Shown: positions 12,519 through 20,754, counted from the first letter of the stretch. The stretch: 64,000 nt of DNA from an uncultured Kiloniellaceae bacterium (GCA_947500035.1 CANMQP010000014.1:1-64000); one strand, 5' to 3'. Program-made: numbers and translations. The notes: generated by a model not told the origin, from the sequence alone.

Positions 12519-12961
12519 TTCGCGGCCCTCCCCCGCTTGAGAGACTTTATCTCGCCGTCCGAAGTCTCCTGAGACACCTGATCCAGATCCAGTTGCCGCA
12601 GGCGCTCACGGCACTTCGCGGCCACATCGTCCAGATCCGCAAGTGTCGTGTCGATGTCCCGGCGTTTGTGCTCCAGATCCTCGCGCCGGCTTTCGATCTT
12701 ATCGAGCAGCAGCTGGAGCTGACCTGCTTCTCCCTTGGCGGCATCATAGAGATCGATAACTTCGCGGATCTCCTGCAGGCTCAGACCCAGCCGTTTGCCG
12801 CGCAGGATCAGCTTCAGCCGCACCCGGTCACGTGGCCGGTAAATCCGGCGCTGTCCCTCGCGCAAGGGCGTCAGCATGCCCTCGGTTTCGTAAAACCGAA
12901 TGGTCCGGTTGGTGACCGCGAATTCCTGCGCCAGTTCGGTGATGGAGAAGGTTTTACTCAT
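12515..12961 (-). CDS. liuR: MerR-family regulator of leucine/isovalerate catabolism
   Basis: A 148-residue regulator. The N-terminal winged helix reads FSITELAQEFAVTNRTIRFYETEGMLTPLREGQRRIYRPRDRVRLKLI, followed by GKRLGLSLQEIREVIDLYD and a coiled coil of about 40 residues (KIESRREDLEHKRRDIDTTLADLD) that should dimerise it. There is no cysteine cluster for metal binding, consistent with an acyl-CoA-type effector. The ATG at 12961 has no clear ribosome site, and the 22-bp palindrome ends only 13 bp upstream. It heads the liuR-thioesterase-liuA operon, and identical palindromes precede both operons, so autoregulation and control of liuB-liuE are expected. Confidence 0.9.
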   Translation of the reverse strand: MSKTFSITELAQEFAVTNRTIRFYETEGMLTPLREGQRRIYRPRDRVRLKLILRGKRLGLSLQEIREVIDLYDAAKGEAGQLQLLLDKIESRREDLEHKRRDIDTTLADLDDVAAKCRERLRQLDLDQVSQETSDGEIKSLKRGRAAK

Positions 12962-12974
12962 CAAGCGACAATAC

Positions 12975-12996
12975 TTTACGTTTACGTAAACGTAAA
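12975..12996. promoter_or_regulatory. Candidate LiuR operator 2 (22-bp perfect palindrome)
   Basis: Same 22 bases as the site at 7658-7679, made of TTTACGTTTAC and its reverse complement. It lies in the 62-bp gap between the DUF1801 gene and liuR, 13 bp before the liuR start codon. The site probably spans the liuR promoter. Confidence 0.87.
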
Positions 12997-13023
12997 TATC
13001 GAAATTAAGCGCGGCACTCCGCT

Positions 13024-13440
13024 TCAGCCGCCTGTCGCGTAGGCCTCTCGCATCTGTTCCACAGACTCGCGGATCATGACCTCGAGCACCTTACGGTCAA
13101 TCTTATCCAAGTCGCTGATATAGAGACAGGAACGGCCGGTCCTATGCTTGCCGAGCTTGGCGAGTTCCTCCCCGAAGCGGTCAAAACCCGTCATGATGTA
13201 AACCGCCAATGCCGACTTGCGCGGCGAGAAGCCGGTTAAGAAAAAGGACTGCTCCTGGCCATTCGCGGTCCTGTAGCGATAGCTGCCGAACCCGACCATG
13301 CTGTCCCCCCACACCGCGGGCGCGCAGCCGGTCACCCGCCGCATCATCTCCAGCATTGCAAAACCCTCGTTCCGCCGCCGCTTATCCGCAACGCTGTCCA
13401 GAAAGGCTTCGACAGAATTCTCGTTTCGCTGTGTTTTCAT
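13024..13440 (-). CDS. DUF1801 family protein
   Basis: A 138-residue protein with the DUF1801 (YdhG-like) pattern: VEAFLDSVADKRRRNEGFAMLEMMRRVTG, then WGDSMVGFGSYRYRTANG, FFLTGFSPRKSALAVYIM and a C-terminal KIDRKVLEVMIRESVEQM helix. The fold is thought to be a small alpha/beta iron-chaperone-like domain, but function is not established. It lies upstream of the liuR operator on the same strand and is probably a separate transcription unit, or reads into liuR at low level. Confidence 0.85.
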   Translation of the reverse strand: MKTQRNENSVEAFLDSVADKRRRNEGFAMLEMMRRVTGCAPAVWGDSMVGFGSYRYRTANGQEQSFFLTGFSPRKSALAVYIMTGFDRFGEELAKLGKHRTGRSCLYISDLDKIDRKVLEVMIRESVEQMREAYATGG

Positions 13441-13504
13441 ACTCGCGCCCTGAAGATTAAGAGAGCCTTTTCAAAAGGCGGCCCCGGCGTAACGAACCGT
13501 GACC

Positions 13505-13963
13505 TTATGCGACAGCCTCCAGCAGATGACTCTCGCAGCGCCTGCAATCGCTGCTGCCAAAGCCTGCGACCGCGATCTTGAAACGCCGGGAAGACAACAG
13601 CTTCGCAACCAGATCACACTCACCGCCGCCGGGCACCGCCAGGGCAGACATATCCGCGGCCTGAAGCGTCAGGCGATCGATATGCCAATGGGGTTTCTTT
13701 TCCCTGCGGAAATGACGCTCCAAACGAGCAGGGATTCCGCCACCGCCCCAGGCGCTGCCGGCGTAGAGATACCACCCCGGCGCCAGGACTTTGGCGCCCC
13801 TCGCGGGCCCGTCGAGCTCCTGTTCAGCCGGCAGGCGCAAAGCAAGCAGGTAAGCGCCCCTGACGCCCTCCAAGGCCGGGCATTCGGCGGGCTCTGTCCA
13901 AACACCGGAAACACCTGCCGCGGAAATACAGTCTCTCATAGAATCAAGTTGTTGCTCATCCAT
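13505..13963 (-). CDS. DUF123 / GIY-YIG-like nuclease family protein
   Basis: A 152-residue protein. The core GAYLLALRLPAE...LAPGWYLYAGSAWGGGGIPARLERHFRREKKPHWHIDRL matches the DUF123 family, related to GIY-YIG endonucleases and first noted in archaea: YLYAGSA replaces GIY-YIG and HWHID supplies metal-side residues. A C-terminal GECDLVAKL and FGSSDCRRCESHL follow. A nuclease role is inferred from family membership only. It is monocistronic on the minus strand and divergent from ppk2, sharing its 150-bp upstream region. Confidence 0.8.
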   Translation of the reverse strand: MDEQQLDSMRDCISAAGVSGVWTEPAECPALEGVRGAYLLALRLPAEQELDGPARGAKVLAPGWYLYAGSAWGGGGIPARLERHFRREKKPHWHIDRLTLQAADMSALAVPGGGECDLVAKLLSSRRFKIAVAGFGSSDCRRCESHLLEAVA

Positions 13964-14031
13964 CGGGTGATGTTCCGAAACAGCAAAAAGAGGTTTTATT
14001 TGACATTACTAACCTGCATCACACCGAAGAT

Positions 14032-14073
14032 TTGACATAGGTCAAGCAGGGAACCGCCGGGAAATCCTATGAT
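14032..14073 (+). promoter_or_regulatory. FNR/FixK-type site and -10 element of the ppk2 promoter
   Basis: The perfect inverted repeat TTGAC-ATAG-GTCAA at 14032-14045 matches the FnrL/FixK class of sites in Alphaproteobacteria. A good -10, TATGAT, lies at 14068-14073. A start site near 14080 would put the centre of the repeat at -41.5, the classical class II activation position, and no -35 hexamer is needed. The ppk2 ATG follows about 40 bp downstream. The same site could also act on the divergent DUF123 gene. Confidence 0.75.
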
Positions 14074-14119
14074 GTTTTAATTGTTTTTCCCAATTAAACT
14101 CTGCAGGGGGTATGGCTTC

Positions 14120-15220
14120 ATGAGCGATAATCTGGACGACAAAAAAACGGCGGCACCCAAACCTGCCGCGAAGGCCGAGGTCGTCACTTCCAAAAACCCG
14201 GCGCAGAAACCAAAACCGGTGTCCAAGCCCGCCGTCAAGTCGGCGGCGAACAGCAAGACAAAGGCATCTTCCGCCAGCAAGGGCAAAACCAACGGTAAGG
14301 CCGCACCGCACCCACCGCTCTTCGCGCCTGAACCGGCGCAAGAGGCCACGCAAGCCCCGCTCAGCCGCGAAGAGGCCAAACGCTTCTTCGAAACCGGCGA
14401 ATACCCCTACAAGAACAAGATCGCACGCAAGGAATATGAGTGGCGCAAGGCCGAGCTGCAGGTCGAGCTCCTGAAGGTTCAGGATTGGGTGAAGGCCACC
14501 GGGCAGAAGGTCGTCTTCCTTTTTGAAGGCCGCGACGCGGCCGGCAAGGGCGGCACGATCAAGCGCTTCATGGAGCACCTGAACCCTCGTGGCGCGCGGG
14601 TCGTTGCTTTGGATAAGCCCTCCGAAAAAGAACGCAGCCAGTGGTACTATCAGCGCTACGTCAATCACCTGCCTTCCGCGGGTGAGATCGTGATGTTCGA
14701 CCGCTCCTGGTACAACCGGGCCGGCGTCGAGCGGGTGATGGGCTTCTGTAATCCCAGCGAGTATCTGGAGTTCATGCGCCAGACTCCGCAGCTTGAGCGC
14801 ATGCTCGTGCGCAGTGGGATCCTGCTGTTTAAGTACTGGTTCTCGGTAACCCAGGACGAACAGCACCGCCGCTTCAAATCCCGGGAGCGCGAACCTCTGA
14901 AACAGTGGAAACTGTCGCCCATCGACCGGCAGTCTCTGGACAAGTGGCAGGATTACACCGAGGCCAAGGAGGCCATGTTCTTCTATACGGATACCGCGGA
15001 CGCGCCCTGGACCATTATCAAATCCAACGATAAGAAGCGCGCCCGCTTAAACTGCATGCTGCACTTCCTCTCTTCCATGCCCTATCCCAACAAGAACCTG
15101 GAGGTGGTCGGCGAGCCCGATCCCCTGATCGTCGGAGCCGGGGAGCATGCTATCGCACGGAGCCAGCATATCCTCGGAAACAGCCTGCACCCGGATCTGA
15201 GGGAACAGAGACTGGATTGA
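14120..15220 (+). CDS. ppk2: Polyphosphate kinase 2
   Basis: A 366-residue nucleotide-polyphosphate phosphotransferase that uses polyphosphate to phosphorylate nucleotides, or the reverse. Walker A is visible as FEGRDAAGKGGTIKRF, Walker B as VMFDRSWYNRAGVERVMGF, with the basic lid region EKERSQWYYQRYVNHL between them; the C-terminal block includes DEQHRRFKSREREPLKQWKLSP. The first 90 residues are a low-complexity Lys/Ala/Pro tail that is probably disordered. The ATG at 14120 follows GCAGGGGG; an upstream in-frame start at 14081 would overlap the predicted start site. Regulation by an FNR-type activator is suggested by the upstream site, tying polyphosphate use to low oxygen. Confidence 0.94.
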   Translation: MSDNLDDKKTAAPKPAAKAEVVTSKNPAQKPKPVSKPAVKSAANSKTKASSASKGKTNGKAAPHPPLFAPEPAQEATQAPLSREEAKRFFETGEYPYKNKIARKEYEWRKAELQVELLKVQDWVKATGQKVVFLFEGRDAAGKGGTIKRFMEHLNPRGARVVALDKPSEKERSQWYYQRYVNHLPSAGEIVMFDRSWYNRAGVERVMGFCNPSEYLEFMRQTPQLERMLVRSGILLFKYWFSVTQDEQHRRFKSREREPLKQWKLSPIDRQSLDKWQDYTEAKEAMFFYTDTADAPWTIIKSNDKKRARLNCMLHFLSSMPYPNKNLEVVGEPDPLIVGAGEHAIARSQHILGNSLHPDLREQRLD

Positions 15221-15256
15221 AATACTAAATGATGTCCTGACGAAGGGATGCACGCT

Positions 15257-15574
15257 TTAGATCGAGACACAAGGCACGAAGGGCACCCGTTCCCGCCTGG
15301 CCGCGAGCGCGAGCAAATCAGGCAGCGCTGCTTTAAAATGCGCGGTCTGCTGATGCGCCTCCCAGGCCGCTTCGTCGCGATAGAGTTCGTAGATAAAAAA
15401 CCGCTTTGGGTCGCTGGGCGAACGATAGGGCAGAAAGACCTGCATACCCGGTTCCGCGTTGGAGGGTCCAGTAAGGTCCGACAGAAGAGCGGCGAGCTCC
15501 TCCGCCTTGCCATCCTTGGCTTCGATCATGATCGCGACGACGAATCCCTCGTTAAGTGCCCCGGCTGATATCAC
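15257..15574 (-). CDS. Antibiotic biosynthesis monooxygenase (ABM) domain protein
   Basis: A 105-residue dimeric ferredoxin-like fold of the ABM/quinol monooxygenase type, with FVVAIMIEAKDGKAEELAALL, a PGMQVFLPYRSPSDPKRFFIYELYRDEAAWEAHQQTAHFKAAL core and a short C-terminal strand. I choose a GTG start at 15574 because AGGAG lies 6 bp before it; 30 further codons upstream lack family similarity. It is convergent with ppk2. Cofactor-free oxygenation of quinols is the known activity of some relatives; the substrate here is unknown. Confidence 0.82.
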   Translation of the reverse strand: MISAGALNEGFVVAIMIEAKDGKAEELAALLSDLTGPSNAEPGMQVFLPYRSPSDPKRFFIYELYRDEAAWEAHQQTAHFKAALPDLLALAARRERVPFVPCVSI

Positions 15575-15682
15575 GGCTTTCTCCTGTTTCTCGTTCAGAA
15601 AGAGACAAAGGTAATCGCGATGGGGCGCAAGATGCTTCGGCCCGCATCGAAGTAAGCACGCCAATCACGGCGGCAAGGGCAG

Positions 15683-16321
15683 TCATGCCCACAGGAGACT
15701 GGCCGCGATCGTCCACATCACGACCCCCACCCCGGCTTCCAGAACCCGCCAGGCCGAAGGCCGGGCGAACAGCGGGCGCAGCAGGCGTGCGCCATAGCCC
15801 AGAGAAAAGAAGAAGACAAAGGAGGCGGTGACGGCGCCGAACCCGAAGATGGACTGACTTTCGCCGTAACCGGTCGAGATCGAGCCCAGAAATACCACCG
15901 TATCCAGATAAACATGGGGGTTCAGCCAGGTCAGGGCGAGACAGGTGGCCAGGGCCTTGCCCACCGGCCCCGCCGTTTCCTGCGAGGGCATCAATGCGGC
16001 GTCACTGCGCAGAGCGACCGCAAAACTGCGCAGACCGTAGAGGAAGAGAAAAGCGGCGCCGCCATAGCGCAACAACGGTTCCACCCAGGGCAGCATCTTC
16101 GAGACCACCGCAAATCCGGCCACCCCGAGAGTGATCAGAAGCGCATCGGACAGCGCACAGGTCAGCGAGATCAGGAACACATGCTCCCGGCGCAGACCCT
16201 GGCGCAGAACAAAGGCATTCTGTGCTCCGATCGCGACAATGAGGCTGAGCCCCAACAGGAATCCCGGAACATAGGCCGTCGTCAGACCCGGCAGGGAATG
16301 TGAGAACAAAGCAGCGATCAT
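15683..16321 (-). CDS. argO: LysE/ArgO-type basic amino acid exporter
   Basis: A 212-residue inner-membrane exporter with about six membrane helices. LGLSLIVAIGAQNAFVLRQGL is the family signature in the first helix pair, ALSDALLITLGVAGF the second, and TWLNPHVYLDTVVFLGSIS the conserved asparagine-proline region. It should export arginine or lysine to relieve toxicity when peptides supply an excess. It is divergent from an ArgP/LysG regulator 93 bp away, the standard arrangement for this exporter, so transcription is probably ArgP-dependent and induced by basic amino acids. Confidence 0.9.
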   Translation of the reverse strand: MIAALFSHSLPGLTTAYVPGFLLGLSLIVAIGAQNAFVLRQGLRREHVFLISLTCALSDALLITLGVAGFAVVSKMLPWVEPLLRYGGAAFLFLYGLRSFAVALRSDAALMPSQETAGPVGKALATCLALTWLNPHVYLDTVVFLGSISTGYGESQSIFGFGAVTASFVFFFSLGYGARLLRPLFARPSAWRVLEAGVGVVMWTIAASLLWA

Positions 16322-16414
16322 CGGGAACCCTCACTTGAATGCGTGCCTTGACTACTGCTTTTTGCTAACTTAGGCGAATTAAGTTTTCTTCACTCAGATT
16401 AGTGAAATTAATTC

Positions 16415-17299
16415 ATGCTTGATTACCCCCTGCTGGCGGCTCTGGCCGCAGTCATCCGAAGCGGCAGCTTTGAGCAAGCCGCTCTGGAGCTCCATGTCAC
16501 GCCTTCGGCGGTTTCTCAGCGCATCAAGCAACTGGAGGACCGCCTGGGCACGGTCCTGATCATCCGCGCCCAACCCTGCACGCCCACCGCGGCGGGAGCG
16601 CGGCTGCTCCGTCATGTGGAGGATGTGGGTCTCCTGGAACACAAGCTTCGGGCCGACCTGGCCGGGATCGTGCCGACGGACAAGGCGCCGACGCTCCGGC
16701 TCGCGATCAACGCCGACAGCCTCGCCACCTGGTTCATCGAGGTGATCGCCGCCTGCGACGGCCTGCTGTTCGATCTGGTCCTGGACGATGAGGATTACAG
16801 CGCCGACTGGCTGCGCCGCGGCGAGGTGATCGCCGCCGTGACCGCGCAGCCCGGACCGGTGCAGGGTTGCAACTCCACAGCCCTGGGCAGCCAGCGCTAT
16901 ATTGCCACGGCCAGTCCGGCTTATATGGAGCGATGGTTCCCAGATGGCGTGACGGCGGATGCGATGGCGCTTGCCCCTGCCCTCACCTTTAACATGAAAG
17001 ACGGGCTGCAATCACGCTGGGCACAGGCCGCGTTTGGTAAAGGGATTACCTTCCCGGCCCATAACCTACCCTCTCCGCAGGCCTTTCTCGAAGCCGCGTT
17101 GGCAGGCATCGGCTGGGGTATGAACCCGGAGGCATTCGTGGCCGATCACATCGCCCAGGGACGGCTCGTCCCCCTGCTGCCCGACCGCCACTTGGACGTC
17201 GCACTCTACTGGCAATCTAGCCGGATCGTCGCCAGCGCCGCCGCTCATCTCAACCAGGCGGTGCTGAAGGCCTCTAGGAAATGGCTGATCAGTGAGTAA
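16415..17299 (+). CDS. argP: LysR-family regulator ArgP/LysG
   Basis: A 294-residue LysR regulator with the ArgP-subfamily start MLDYPLLAALAAVIRSGSFEQAALELHVTPSAVSQRIKQLEDRLG, an unusually well conserved DNA-binding helix-turn-helix, then an effector domain with LRLAINADSLATWF, the amino-acid pocket of this subgroup. It is expected to activate the divergent exporter gene in response to arginine or lysine. The intergenic region of 93 bp is AT-rich and should contain the shared promoter. The following 147 bp before the pseudogene hold nothing I recognise. Confidence 0.9.
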   Translation: MLDYPLLAALAAVIRSGSFEQAALELHVTPSAVSQRIKQLEDRLGTVLIIRAQPCTPTAAGARLLRHVEDVGLLEHKLRADLAGIVPTDKAPTLRLAINADSLATWFIEVIAACDGLLFDLVLDDEDYSADWLRRGEVIAAVTAQPGPVQGCNSTALGSQRYIATASPAYMERWFPDGVTADAMALAPALTFNMKDGLQSRWAQAAFGKGITFPAHNLPSPQAFLEAALAGIGWGMNPEAFVADHIAQGRLVPLLPDRHLDVALYWQSSRIVASAAAHLNQAVLKASRKWLISE

Positions 17300-17446
17300 G
17301 TTGACATCCTGGCCGGCTGATTGCGCTTCAATACTGGCTGGTATTGCTCCCCGACAGGTCGTGCTCAAGCCATCTACGCTGCAGGTCCTCAAAGGCCGCA
17401 CAGCGCTGGCTGATTACCTGAAGCGAACAAGAGAGGAGACGTCCAA

Positions 17447-17935
17447 GTGGCTAAACGTAAGGAGCTGAAGGCCATCGCACATAGCTTACTGGACTCTTTT
17501 GTCACCCGGTACAATCAGGTCGGAGGCTACTGGGCGCTCGGCAAGCTCTAAAGTCACGACGTCCGCAAGGGTGGCCAGGGTATCGTGGTAGACCTGTTAG
17601 GGGGCAGCATCACGCCAAATGGCGACGAATTCAGAGGAGTCGTCCAACACTACCGCAATGCCCTCGCCGAGCGGTGTCGCGCGAAACAGATCCCGATTTC
17701 ATGGCTGAAATGCGCAAAACTGCACCTTCGCTTCAACGTGAAGACAGAGTCTCCACCGCCGCCGTGGCCAGCAGCTTGCGATCCCTTTGAATTCAGATTG
17801 TTCATTGAGGATGATGAAGGGCGAACCCGATCCGCTCGAAAACTGGGGCTCTGTTCTCCACATGACCGGCGCCGGGAACATAAGAACGTCGGACCGGATA
17901 CCGGTGTCGATCAGGCTCCGGATTCGGAGATCTAG
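17447..17935 (+). pseudogene. Conserved hypothetical gene interrupted by an in-frame TAA
   Basis: A GTG at 17447 preceded by GAGAGGAGAC opens a frame beginning AKRKELKAIAHSLLDSF and continuing through GYWALGKL, where a TAA stops it at codon 35 (17549-17551). The same frame then stays open for 127 more codons without a shift, from SHDVRKGGQGIVVDLLGG through FRGVVQHYRNAL to FEFRLFIEDDEGR. The two halves read like one protein of about 160 residues resembling an uncharacterised family I know only as hypothetical. The simplest reading is a recent Tyr-to-stop mutation in a non-essential gene. The final 30 residues look atypical and may be beyond the original end. Confidence 0.6.
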
Positions 17936-18049
17936 TGCCGAGCTGTAACGTGACCCTTTTATGAAGATTTAAATCCCTTAACCATCATTTCACGAATTCT
18001 CACGTAACTCGATACGACCTGGAGGTGTAAGGCATCGGGAAAAAGGTTT

Positions 18050-19225
18050 ATGACACATCAGTTGGATCGGCTCGTGCTGCAGGTCCCCCCCCTGTCGGAG
18101 GATTGCCCCTGCGCCGAGGCCTATGACCGCTTTGCCGCGGACGAAGATCTGCTGACTCTTGCCGTCACCAGAGACGCTCTGCCCGTGGGCATCATCGATA
18201 GAAACGAGTTGCTGTTTCAACTGGCCCAGAACTTCGGGCGCGCGCTCTACGGCCGCAAAGCAATCAGCCAACTGATGGATTCCGCGCCCCTCGTTGTGGA
18301 TGTGGGCATCAGCATCACCACCCTGAACCGGATCATCGTGCAGGAACGCCCCAGCGCTCTCCTCAAGGGTTTTATCATCACCGAGAACGACCGTTACCTG
18401 GGGGTCGGCACGGCGCTGTCGCTCTTGAACCTCACGGTCGAGGACATGACCCTGCGGGCCGAGGAACTGGCGGCGGCCCAGCAACGCGCGCAAACGGCAA
18501 ACCTGGCCAAGTCGAACTTCCTGGCGTCCATGAGCCACGAGCTGCGCACCCCGCTGAACGCCATCATCGGCTTTTCAGAACTGATCGCACACCAGAGCTC
18601 CGGCCCGGACTGCAGCCCGGACGATACCCCGAAATTCCGCGAGTACGCCGAGGATATCCGCGCCAGCGGCGCACACCTCTTGGGCGTGATCAACGATGTG
18701 CTGGACGTCGCAAAGATCGAAGCCGGCCATGCGGAGCTGAACGAAACTCTGCTTGCGCCCTGCCGCTTGATCGAGCGCTGCCTGCGCATGGTCGAACCAC
18801 GTGCGGCGAAGATGGGTATAGAGATCTCGGTCAACTGTCACGAAACCCTGCCGGTCGTGCGCGGCGACGAGACCAAGATTCAGCAAGTCCTGCTGAACAT
18901 TCTCTCCAACGCGGTGAAATTCACCTCACCCGGCGGACGGGTCGCGATCGAAGCCGAGACCAGCCCAACGGAAGGCATGACCATCGCAATCGCCGATACC
19001 GGGATCGGGATTTCCGAGCGGGACCTCGAGCGCATTACGGAGCCCTTCGTGCAGGTCGACAGCGAACTGAACCGCAAGTTCGAGGGCACGGGACTGGGCC
19101 TGCATCTTGCCCGCAACTTCATGACGCTTCATGGCGGCAGTCTGCAGATCGAAAGCCATGTCGGGATCGGCACGAGAGTCGAGATCCACTTCCCCGCCGC
19201 GCGTCTGCTGCTGCGCGCCGCGTAA
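18050..19225 (+). CDS. Soluble histidine kinase with N-terminal CBS pair
   Basis: A 391-residue cytoplasmic sensor kinase. Residues 1-130 look like tandem CBS-type domains (ALPVGIIDRNELLFQLAQNFGRALYG and LLKGFIITENDRYLGVGTALSLL). A short coiled coil follows (about 130-152), then HisKA with SNFLASMSHELRTPLNAIIGF (phospho-acceptor His163), and a HATPase domain with NILSNAVKF (N box), IADTGIGISERD (G1) and GTGLGLHLARNF (G2). No membrane segment or receiver domain is present, so it should sense an intracellular ligand such as an adenine nucleotide. No response regulator is adjacent. A cyclase gene follows 191 bp downstream on the same strand. Confidence 0.88.
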   Translation: MTHQLDRLVLQVPPLSEDCPCAEAYDRFAADEDLLTLAVTRDALPVGIIDRNELLFQLAQNFGRALYGRKAISQLMDSAPLVVDVGISITTLNRIIVQERPSALLKGFIITENDRYLGVGTALSLLNLTVEDMTLRAEELAAAQQRAQTANLAKSNFLASMSHELRTPLNAIIGFSELIAHQSSGPDCSPDDTPKFREYAEDIRASGAHLLGVINDVLDVAKIEAGHAELNETLLAPCRLIERCLRMVEPRAAKMGIEISVNCHETLPVVRGDETKIQQVLLNILSNAVKFTSPGGRVAIEAETSPTEGMTIAIADTGIGISERDLERITEPFVQVDSELNRKFEGTGLGLHLARNFMTLHGGSLQIESHVGIGTRVEIHFPAARLLLRAA

Positions 19226-19233
19226 GTGCCGTG

Positions 19234-19256
19234 CCCGGGTCTGTCAACCGGGTTTT
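19234..19256 (+). terminator. Possible terminator after the histidine kinase
   Basis: CCCGG and CCGGG (19234-19238, 19248-19252) form a short perfect stem around a 9-base loop, directly followed by TTTT. The stem is only five base pairs, so this is a weak candidate. Confidence 0.4.
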
Positions 19257-19264
19257 CCAGGTTC

Positions 19265-19299
19265 CAGGCAGATCTTTTTCAGGCAGTCTTTTTCAGGCA
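19265..19299. repeat. Short tandem repeat, about 15-bp unit
   Basis: CAGGCAGATCTTTTT, then CAGGCAGTCTTTTT, then CAGGCA, run head to tail in the gap between the kinase and cyclase genes. There are about 2.4 copies, the second one base shorter. Its T-runs could aid transcript release after the preceding hairpin. Confidence 0.6.
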
Positions 19300-19416
19300 C
19301 GCATTGCAGAGACAAGCTGCGCATACAACATCTTAAAGGCTTGGCATCCGGAGTATCTGGGCGCTGTCGCCGTCCCGCCAGTCAAGCAGCGCATAGCTTT
19401 GGATGAGTGACGCTCT

Positions 19417-20742
19417 ATGGATGACCGGGTAAGCAGGCTGGCCAGGGCCGAGGCGCAGGGACTTCGCATCGCCATCGTCTGCCGCACCCTCGCGGTCCTG
19501 GCCTGCGCCATCATTTTCGTCGTTTCCTATCAGTCGGTCGATCGACTGCCCCGCTTCACGGGCATCGTCGCCCTGACCACCTTCGTGCTGATCGGCATGA
19601 TCTACTACCCTCTGATCGGGTCGCGCTGGGATCGGCCCTGGGCAAAATACCTACTCTTCTCGCTGGACATTCTCTTGCTCTGCGCCTGCTTCGTCATCAT
19701 TCCGATCAGTCCGAGCCATGAGGTCCCGCAGATCCTTGCCTTCCGGGGCTACGGCATCTACTACCTGCTGCCCTTTGTCGGTCTGGCCTGCCTGTCGCTA
19801 TCCTGGGGTCTGGTCGCCTGGACCGGCGTGATCACGGCCATCGGCTGGTGGTCGGCCTTCGGCTACGTGGTGTCCGGTATGGAAACCACACTCAGTTGGG
19901 CGGACCTGCCCAAAAAGGCCTCGACCCAAGACTACGAGCAGATCTTCCTTTCGATCAATTTCATCGGCATCGGCAACCGGGTCGAGGAAACCGGATTTGT
20001 CCTGATTCTGGCACTCATTCTCGCGGTGGCGGTTTACCGCTCCAGAAGCGTCTTTTTCGCCCAACTGCGGGCAGAGGACGAGCGTGAGGCGGAGCGGCAG
20101 GCCCGCGAACGGGTCTCGCAAACCCTGGGTCAGTATGTGCCCGAAACCATTGCCGCCCGCCTGGTGGAGGATTCCGCGTCCATGGAGCCGCAGGTGCGCC
20201 AGGGTGCGGTCCTGATCGCCGACATAGAGGCCTTTTCGACTTTCGCCGCGGGCCGCGATCCGCACGACGTGATCGAGACCCTCAATGCCTTTCTGGCGGA
20301 ATGCACCGATCGGATCAGCCGGCGGGACGGCGTGGTGATCAGCTATCTCGGTGACGGATTTCTGGTCACCTTCAACACGCCCCTCGCCATCGACAATCCG
20401 GCAGTCGCCGCGCTGCAGGCGGCACAGGATTTGATTTCCCTGACCGAACAGAGGAGTTTCAAAGGGCATCGCGTCAAACTAAGGATCGGCATTGCGTCCG
20501 GCGATATCGCTGCGGGTATCGTCGGTTCGGCAAAGCGGCAGGCCTTCACGGTCTACGGCGATACGGTCAATCGCGCCGCCCGTCTGGAGCAATTCAACAA
20601 GAAAACCGGCACGACGGTCCTGATGGACGCCGCCACGAAGGCGGAGGCCGCGGATTTTTGCGCGACCCGCTGCCTCGGTGATCACGAACTGCGCGGCCTC
20701 TCGCAAGCGGTCGAGGTCTGGACACCGGCGGCGCCAAACTGA
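19417..20742 (+). CDS. Membrane adenylate/guanylate cyclase (class III)
   Basis: A 441-residue protein with about six membrane helices in residues 20-215 (for example LRIAIVCRTLAVLACAIIFVVSY and YLLFSLDILLLCACFVII), a short linker and a C-terminal class III cyclase domain. The metal-binding aspartates are visible in VLIADIEAFSTFA and SYLGDGFLVTF, and the transition-state region in VYGDTVNRAARLEQFN, with the Asn and Arg of active enzymes retained. It should make cAMP (or cGMP) at the inner membrane in response to a signal read by the membrane domain. It lies 191 bp after the CBS-kinase gene on the same strand and converges with the aldo/keto reductase. Confidence 0.9.
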   Translation: MDDRVSRLARAEAQGLRIAIVCRTLAVLACAIIFVVSYQSVDRLPRFTGIVALTTFVLIGMIYYPLIGSRWDRPWAKYLLFSLDILLLCACFVIIPISPSHEVPQILAFRGYGIYYLLPFVGLACLSLSWGLVAWTGVITAIGWWSAFGYVVSGMETTLSWADLPKKASTQDYEQIFLSINFIGIGNRVEETGFVLILALILAVAVYRSRSVFFAQLRAEDEREAERQARERVSQTLGQYVPETIAARLVEDSASMEPQVRQGAVLIADIEAFSTFAAGRDPHDVIETLNAFLAECTDRISRRDGVVISYLGDGFLVTFNTPLAIDNPAVAALQAAQDLISLTEQRSFKGHRVKLRIGIASGDIAAGIVGSAKRQAFTVYGDTVNRAARLEQFNKKTGTTVLMDAATKAEAADFCATRCLGDHELRGLSQAVEVWTPAAPN

Positions 20743-20754
20743 AGCGAAGCAGCC

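Noticed and set aside
17549-17551. Recoding of the in-frame stop as selenocysteine
   Set aside because: The stop is TAA, which is not recoded to selenocysteine, and no SECIS-like structure was seen.
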